NCBI GenBank assembly: GCA_964368445.1
Contig: CAYJAY010000009.1
Location: forward strand, 4,711-68,710
Direction of reading: 5' to 3'
Length of the DNA: 64,000 nucleotides
Source: CAYJAY01 sp964368445
Lineage (GTDB): Bacteria; Bacillota; Clostridia; Oscillospirales; Ruminococcaceae
Under the pieces are notes generated by a model. The model saw only the letters and a list, made by a program, of their open reading frames with translations. It made no database searches and was not told the origin of the DNA. Shown one piece after another: positions 59,555 to 64,000 of the stretch (its first letter is position 1; every line of letters starts with the position of its first letter). The position numbers were made by a program, and so were the translations under genes.

Positions 59555-60652
59555 ATGAAAACAAAACTTTTGCTAACAAAACTTTCGTTTTGTGTAATCT
59601 TTGCTTTGCTTTTAGGCGGTTGTAGTGATTCGCAATTTGTTCCAAGCGAACTACCCAAAGACATAGCCGAGCCACAACAGGTGAAGGTAGGCGCTGTCGA
59701 GGGAAAAAGCCTTGAAGACTATAGGTTTGGGTTTTCGTTCGGTGGTGTTGCAGATTATTCGATACCACTTGAAAAGATGGCGTTGCAAGCTTGCGAAGAT
59801 CTTGATATACCGTCGATCTTGATAGACACACCGGAAAATTGGATTCAATCGGAACAAGATTTAGCACTGGATAACCTTGTTGAATTGGGGGCAAAAAGCA
59901 TATTCATGATGCCGTCGGAGGCCACTGCGGGCAACGAAAAAATATCGCAACTTTCACAAAATGGGTTAGAGATAGTGTGCGTTGGAGGTGCACCGGATCT
60001 TCCGTCTGAAAGTGTGTTAACGCTTGAAACAGACAACTATCAATGTGCATATGACGCCACACTTAAAGTTATCGAACACATGGAATACGAAGGAAATATA
60101 ATAGGAATTTCGGGGGCCGAAACCGACACCAACAGCAAAAAAAGGCTGCAAGGAATAGCAGATGCTTGCGCAAGATATGAGGGAATTGTTTTGCTTGAGC
60201 TTGTTAATGGAATTTCGACCACTCAATCGGGGCTTGAAATTGTCGGTGAAGTTTTACAAAGGCAAGGCGAAAATGTCGATGGCATTGTGGCTATGGACTA
60301 CTATGCCGCACAAGCTATGGCATATTACCTTTTAAACCAACCGCAACACCAAGACATCTCTTGTGTCGGCATAGACTCCGACCCACTAGTTCTTGAAGCG
60401 ATAGCACAAGGAAAGATGTTGGGGTCGATGTCGCAAAATCCGTGGGCGCAAGGATATATTGCGGTTTATACACTTAAAATGTTGGAAGATGGGTGGATCT
60501 ATAAACAAAACCAACCGCACTTGATAGACACAGGAACACTTTTAATCTCGGCGGACAATACAAATGATTTTGAACAACAGATGATAGACCAAACATATGA
60601 CATGGTGAAAACTTGGAGCGACCGTTTTCACCCTCCTCAAACTTCATATTAG
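59555..60652 (+). CDS. Second sugar-binding lipoprotein (paralogue)
   Basis: 365 residues from ATG 59555 (RBS AAGGAG). Lipobox LLGGC-S (Cys about 22), then a periplasmic-binding fold. Segments GNIIGISGAETDTNSKKRLQG and MSQNPWAQGYIAVYTLKMLEDGW parallel GKIINVLENLNDVNTQKRQQG and AQNGWGQGYISPLILMYLKDGW of the first. It may widen substrate range or supply a sensor-specific receptor. A CTCCGCC hairpin follows. Confidence 0.85.
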   Translation: MKTKLLLTKLSFCVIFALLLGGCSDSQFVPSELPKDIAEPQQVKVGAVEGKSLEDYRFGFSFGGVADYSIPLEKMALQACEDLDIPSILIDTPENWIQSEQDLALDNLVELGAKSIFMMPSEATAGNEKISQLSQNGLEIVCVGGAPDLPSESVLTLETDNYQCAYDATLKVIEHMEYEGNIIGISGAETDTNSKKRLQGIADACARYEGIVLLELVNGISTTQSGLEIVGEVLQRQGENVDGIVAMDYYAAQAMAYYLLNQPQHQDISCVGIDSDPLVLEAIAQGKMLGSMSQNPWAQGYIAVYTLKMLEDGWIYKQNQPHLIDTGTLLISADNTNDFEQQMIDQTYDMVKTWSDRFHPPQTSY

Positions 60653-60667
60653 ATGAAGCTTGAAAAG

Positions 60668-60685
60668 CTCCGCCGCATGGCGGAG
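60668..60685 (+). terminator. CTCCGCC-family hairpin
   Basis: CTCCGCC-GCAT-GGCGGAG immediately after the second binding-protein gene; same arms as at 7541 and 52754. No long U-run follows. Confidence 0.6.
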
Positions 60686-60714
60686 GTTATTCATAATTAA
60701 ACGGGGGAATGAAT

Positions 60715-61671
60715 TTGAAAAAGCACAGCTATCTTGTGATGTTATTTGTTGTTTTAACTGTTTCTTTTGTATGTGTTTTGTTGTTCAGCTATCGTTTTTT
60801 GGAGCAGGAAAACAAAGCACCTAAAGAAAATCTGCGAGTAAGCGTTATTTTGCCGACAAACAAACAGGAATACTGGGTAGAGGTATCAAATGGCATTGAA
60901 CAAGCTTGTTCGGATGAAATTTCGATTTCGTTTCATTTTTCGGAAAACAACGTTTTAAGCGACCAACTGGAAAGTTTGGAGATGGCTATAGCCGCACAAG
61001 TCGATGGAATTATTGTGCAAGTTTCGGACGATATATATTTCGAAACAGCATTAAACCGAGCAACAGCCTATGGCATACCCGTTGTTGTGATAGACGGAAA
61101 CGCAGGTGAAAACCATTATTACGTTGGAAGCGACAACTATCAAATTGGTTATCTTGCAGGGCAAGCAATGGCGAATATCACAAACGAAACAGCAAACATT
61201 GCAATTATAACCGAAAACGAAAATTCATTTAGCCAAAACGAAAGAATAGATGGTTTTAAAGCTGCTATAAATCTGTTTGAAGAGATGTCGATAACAAGTA
61301 TAGAGTATACAAATCCCGACATAATAGAAGCTGCCAAAGTGGCAGAAGAAGTTTTAAAAACCCACCCCGAAACAGATGCTCTGTTTGGGGTAACCGGCAT
61401 TAGCACCTCGGGAATTGCAAAGATGATCGAGACAAAATTCAACCAAACCTCCTACAGCGTTGTTGGGGTAGATAGCACTGCCGATACCCTGAAGGGGCTG
61501 GAACAAGGCTATATAAGCGAAACGGTGGTGCAGCAACCAAACGAAATCGGAAAACAGGCCATAACAATATTAAATCAAATGTTAGTTGAAAAAAACTATC
61601 AACAAAGCAGATATAACTATACGCCTATACAGCTTGTTATGGAACTTTCGTCTATTGAAAATGAGCGATGA
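60715..61671 (+). CDS. Membrane-anchored sugar-binding-like sensor protein
   Basis: About 318 residues: an N-terminal helix (about 8-30, without a lipobox) and a type I periplasmic-binding fold (about 40-310; RVSVILPTNKQEYWVEVSNGIEQA, VVVIDGNAG, VGSDNYQIGYLAGQAMA, VVGVDSTADTLKGLEQGYI). It resembles anchored sensors such as XylFII of clostridia, which bind sugar outside the cell and regulate the adjacent LytS kinase. TTG 60715 is favoured because GGGGG lies 7 bases upstream; an ATG two codons earlier touches it. The kinase gene follows after 9 bases. Confidence 0.78.
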   Translation: MKKHSYLVMLFVVLTVSFVCVLLFSYRFLEQENKAPKENLRVSVILPTNKQEYWVEVSNGIEQACSDEISISFHFSENNVLSDQLESLEMAIAAQVDGIIVQVSDDIYFETALNRATAYGIPVVVIDGNAGENHYYVGSDNYQIGYLAGQAMANITNETANIAIITENENSFSQNERIDGFKAAINLFEEMSITSIEYTNPDIIEAAKVAEEVLKTHPETDALFGVTGISTSGIAKMIETKFNQTSYSVVGVDSTADTLKGLEQGYISETVVQQPNEIGKQAITILNQMLVEKNYQQSRYNYTPIQLVMELSSIENER

Positions 61672-61680
61672 GGAGATTTG

Positions 61681-63189
61681 ATGAAAAAAAGTAAAAACTC
61701 TACACGTTCTATGCAACTTCACATTCGTATACACTACGGGATAACTGTGGTGTTAATGATTTTGATATTTGGCATTGGTATTTTTCTTAACGCTATAATT
61801 GCGGCAAGATACAACCAAGTTTTAGACAGCAACATGTACTATTCGGAATATGAAAGTGCTTTGCGTGAAACGTATCAGTCTTTAGACAGGTTAATCTACT
61901 ACAGCACCGAGCCGGAAAACGATTTAAACGAAAAATCCCTCGAATTTTACAAGCAGGCCGAGATGTTGCCTGTCAGAATATCGTACGAAGGGTTTTCGCG
62001 CGAGGCGCAAGATTTGAAATATATGGCACATTCTTTTTTGACACAGGTGGGCAGCGCGAAAAGATTGGCGGAAAACGGATATATTGATGCCGCCATACCA
62101 ATATATCAAGATTGCGAAAGAATTTTCTCTTTGATTTTGCAGTATCACGCAAACAGCAACAGCACCCTTGTCGAGATAAACAAACAACAGCAAAGTCTCG
62201 TTAACGAATATAGGGAACTTTTGCTTATAGTCAATTTTCTTTTGGCGGCGGTGATTTTAGGTGGAAGTTTCCATCTTATAGTGCGGCTTATCGACCGAAC
62301 GGTGTACCCGATAGAAACTCTGACAAAACAGGTGTCTGAAACAAAGACTTTAGAAAACACTATTCCACCTTTGCCGTCTATTGATTGCCAAACAAAAGAG
62401 GTTGAAACGTTGCGAGAAGCATACAACGTTTTTATAGACAGGATAAACAAACAGTTTTTACACATTAAACAAACCGGTGATCTTGAAAAACAACTGCTTG
62501 AAAACGAGGCGCAAAACCTACGCACCATGCACATGCTTAAAGCCAGCGAGCTTAAAGCTTTGCAAAGCCAGATAAATCCGCATTTCATGTTCAATGCACT
62601 TAATATGGTTACTAGCAGTGCGTATTTGGAGGGTGCAGAACACACCACACTTTTAATGGAGCTTCTTGGAAGCTACCTTAGATATAACCTTGATTATGCA
62701 AACCAAACGGTCAAGATTTCGGACGAAGTGAATAATATAATCGATTATCTCAAAATTCAAAAAATACGAATGGGGGAAAGGCTTGAATACGATGTACAGT
62801 GCGACAGTCTTGCGGCAGGGGGCAAAACCGCAAGTTTCATACTTCAACCGCTTGTGGAAAACGCATTGCATCACGGACTCAACTCTATTGTGGATGGTGG
62901 TTGGGTTAAAATTTCAATTGCTGCAAAAAACAACCGCGTGGAAATCCGTGTTGCCGACAACGGGGTTGGGATATCAAAAGAAAACCTTGAAAAATTAAAC
63001 GATTTAACGACAAAAGATCCATTGAGGGAAGACAACGAACATGGAATAGGGATAAAGAATGTTGTGTCACGGTTGTTGCTTTTTTTCGATAGTGATGTTG
63101 TTTTCAGGGTTACAAGCGAGCCATATAAAAAAACCGAATTTGTTCTTGATTTGCCTTTCACTTTGGAGGATATAAATTATGGGATATAA
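61681..63189 (+). CDS. LytS/YesM-type sensor histidine kinase
   Basis: 502 residues. Two membrane helices (about 18-40 and 185-207) flank an extracytoplasmic helical region; a HAMP-like segment (about 208-262) and a coiled coil precede the His_kinase domain with ALQSQINPHFMFNALNMV (phospho-His about 302) and the ATPase domain with QPLVENALHHGL, ADNGVGIS and GIGIKNV. It probably receives its signal from the anchored binding-protein-like sensor. RBS GAGGAG. The response-regulator gene overlaps its end by 11 bases. Confidence 0.92.
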   Translation: MKKSKNSTRSMQLHIRIHYGITVVLMILIFGIGIFLNAIIAARYNQVLDSNMYYSEYESALRETYQSLDRLIYYSTEPENDLNEKSLEFYKQAEMLPVRISYEGFSREAQDLKYMAHSFLTQVGSAKRLAENGYIDAAIPIYQDCERIFSLILQYHANSNSTLVEINKQQQSLVNEYRELLLIVNFLLAAVILGGSFHLIVRLIDRTVYPIETLTKQVSETKTLENTIPPLPSIDCQTKEVETLREAYNVFIDRINKQFLHIKQTGDLEKQLLENEAQNLRTMHMLKASELKALQSQINPHFMFNALNMVTSSAYLEGAEHTTLLMELLGSYLRYNLDYANQTVKISDEVNNIIDYLKIQKIRMGERLEYDVQCDSLAAGGKTASFILQPLVENALHHGLNSIVDGGWVKISIAAKNNRVEIRVADNGVGISKENLEKLNDLTTKDPLREDNEHGIGIKNVVSRLLLFFDSDVVFRVTSEPYKKTEFVLDLPFTLEDINYGI

Positions 63190-63961
63190 ATTCCTGATAG
63201 CCGATGATGAAGCGATTGACCGCCAAGCATTAAGCAGGCTTTTAAGACAAGAAATTTCCGACATAGAAGAGATATACACCGCCAACAGTGGGGTTAAGAT
63301 GCTTGAAATTCTTGAAAAGCAGGAGATTGACGTTGCTCTTGTCGACATTGAGATGCCGGGCATGAACGGGCTTGAAGCGGTTCGACAACTGCGGCAACAA
63401 CACAAAACTGTTAAAATCATAATGAACACCGCATACAGCAGTTTTGGCTTTGCAGTCGATGCGCTTAAACTGGCGGCAGACGATTATCTTGTTAAGCCGT
63501 TGATACGCGAGAAGTTCCTTGAAGCAGTAAATGGTTGTTTGAAAAAAATCAAGGAAGAAAAGGAGGCGGAAACCGAACAAAAAACAATGCTTTCAACCAT
63601 TCGCTCGACGGTTGCAGACAGTGCCATGCGTTATATTGTGGAGGACAAGATTAATGCTAATAACATCAAAATTCTCGAAGATGTTTTGGGCCTTTCGCAA
63701 AAACAAAGCGTTATGTGCGTTTTAACTATGCAGTATGAACGTGCCGAAATGCTGGGGCAAATAGTCGAGCATAGCAAAAAGATGCTGCCCGAAGGGTTTT
63801 ATTGTTTTTCGTATGAATTGGATAAAGAGCGGTTAGTTTGTTTGATAAGCACAGGGAAAGAGATTGCGCAAAGCCGATTTGAAGACAGTGTATACAAGAT
63901 TTTGCAAAGTATCTGTGAGGCGGTTAAACGCAGGCTTTTTGTTCCTTGTCAACAACGGTGA
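63179..63961 (+). CDS. YesN-type response regulator, truncated before its DNA-binding domain
   Basis: 260 codons. Receiver domain (1-115) with acidic pair Asp9/Asp10, phosphorylation site Asp56 (VDIEMPG), Thr84 and Lys106, then a middle domain (about 120-250). A C-terminal AraC HTH, expected in YesN-type regulators (usually 400-540 residues), is missing: the frame ends LFVPCQQR at TGA... reading CGG-TGA, at 63961. The last codons coincide with the start of a repeated sequence typical of an insertion-sequence end. Likely inactivated or altered by insertion. Confidence 0.8.
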   Translation: MGYKFLIADDEAIDRQALSRLLRQEISDIEEIYTANSGVKMLEILEKQEIDVALVDIEMPGMNGLEAVRQLRQQHKTVKIIMNTAYSSFGFAVDALKLAADDYLVKPLIREKFLEAVNGCLKKIKEEKEAETEQKTMLSTIRSTVADSAMRYIVEDKINANNIKILEDVLGLSQKQSVMCVLTMQYERAEMLGQIVEHSKKMLPEGFYCFSYELDKERLVCLISTGKEIAQSRFEDSVYKILQSICEAVKRRLFVPCQQR

Positions 63962-64000
63962 TAAAATGAACAAAAGTAGCGTTTAAAAAATGAACAAAAG
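63940..64000. mobile_element. Putative insertion-sequence end (IS21-like terminal repeats)
   Basis: AAAATGAACAAAAG occurs twice (63963-63976 and 63987-64000), 24 bases apart, after a TGTTCC start near 63940. Tandem terminal repeats of this kind are typical of IS21-family ends. The element's genes lie beyond the window, so the family is a guess. It truncates the response-regulator gene. Confidence 0.5.

Noticed and set aside
1..64000. tRNA genes or CRISPR arrays
   Set aside because: No cloverleaf-type GGTTCGAATCC arms with matching acceptor stems and no regularly spaced long repeats were seen.

Overview
The window looks like a low-GC, endospore-forming Firmicute of the Clostridia type. Evidence: nine sporulation-linked genes (pdaA-like, bofA, ylbJ-like, yqfC, yqfD, spoIIGA, sigE, sigG, ylmC/ymxH-like), a DnaD/DnaI-type primosome pair, type III glutamine synthetase, strong purine-rich Shine-Dalgarno sites and frequent TTG/GTG starts. 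TGA, TAA and TAG are all used as stops. No tRNA, CRISPR array or complete mobile element was seen. Species cannot be named from the sequence.

Layout. 1-3,041: end of an unknown gene, then a minus-strand cobalamin riboswitch controlling a DUF4430 protein and an ECF transporter S component, a PdaA-like deacetylase and a NusG-II protein. 3,111-11,467: PepV-like dipeptidase, a small DUF2089/membrane-protein operon, serine dehydratase, YjbQ, DnaI/DnaD, an HD protein, a PC4-like protein and BofA. 11,541-11,867: RNase P RNA. 12,004-15,128: a translationally coupled pair, a reductive-dehalogenase-like Fe-S protein plus a NuoF-remnant/GltD-like flavoprotein. 15,250-22,734: a LacI-regulated sugar operon (isomerase, dehydrogenase, ribose-type ABC transporter) with two matching operator palindromes. 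23,047-33,444: nitrogen assimilation and translation genes (gdhA, asnS, glnN, glmS, ileS). 33,528-36,486: diguanylate cyclase, a small cysteine-rich protein and a YlbJ-like protein on the minus strand. 36,624-47,814: the conserved block yqfC-yqfD-phoH-ybeY-era-yqzL-recO-mutS2-spoIIGA-sigE-sigG-ylmC. 47,937-52,547: a lipoprotein, rpsF-ssb-rpsR, galU and a RING-like membrane protein.

52,548-54,000 is a degenerate zone: an array of short hairpins and three decayed genes (a secreted-protein remnant, an AraC regulator and an ArsC/Spx-like protein), each broken by in-frame TGA codons. 54,208-63,961 is a second sugar system: a PfkB kinase, ribose-type permease, two paralogous binding lipoproteins, an ATPase, a membrane-anchored binding-protein-like sensor, a LytS-type histidine kinase and a YesN-type response regulator. 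The regulator ends without its DNA-binding domain where tandem repeats resembling an insertion-sequence end begin.

How they fit together: the cobalamin import locus and the reductase pair suggest corrinoid scavenging for a B12-dependent reductase. The two ribose-type ABC systems represent one-component (LacI) and three-component (anchored binding protein + LytS/YesN) modes of sugar sensing. The sporulation block shows Shine-Dalgarno sites buried in hairpins ahead of spoIIGA and sigG, suggesting post-transcriptional gating of the sigma cascade.
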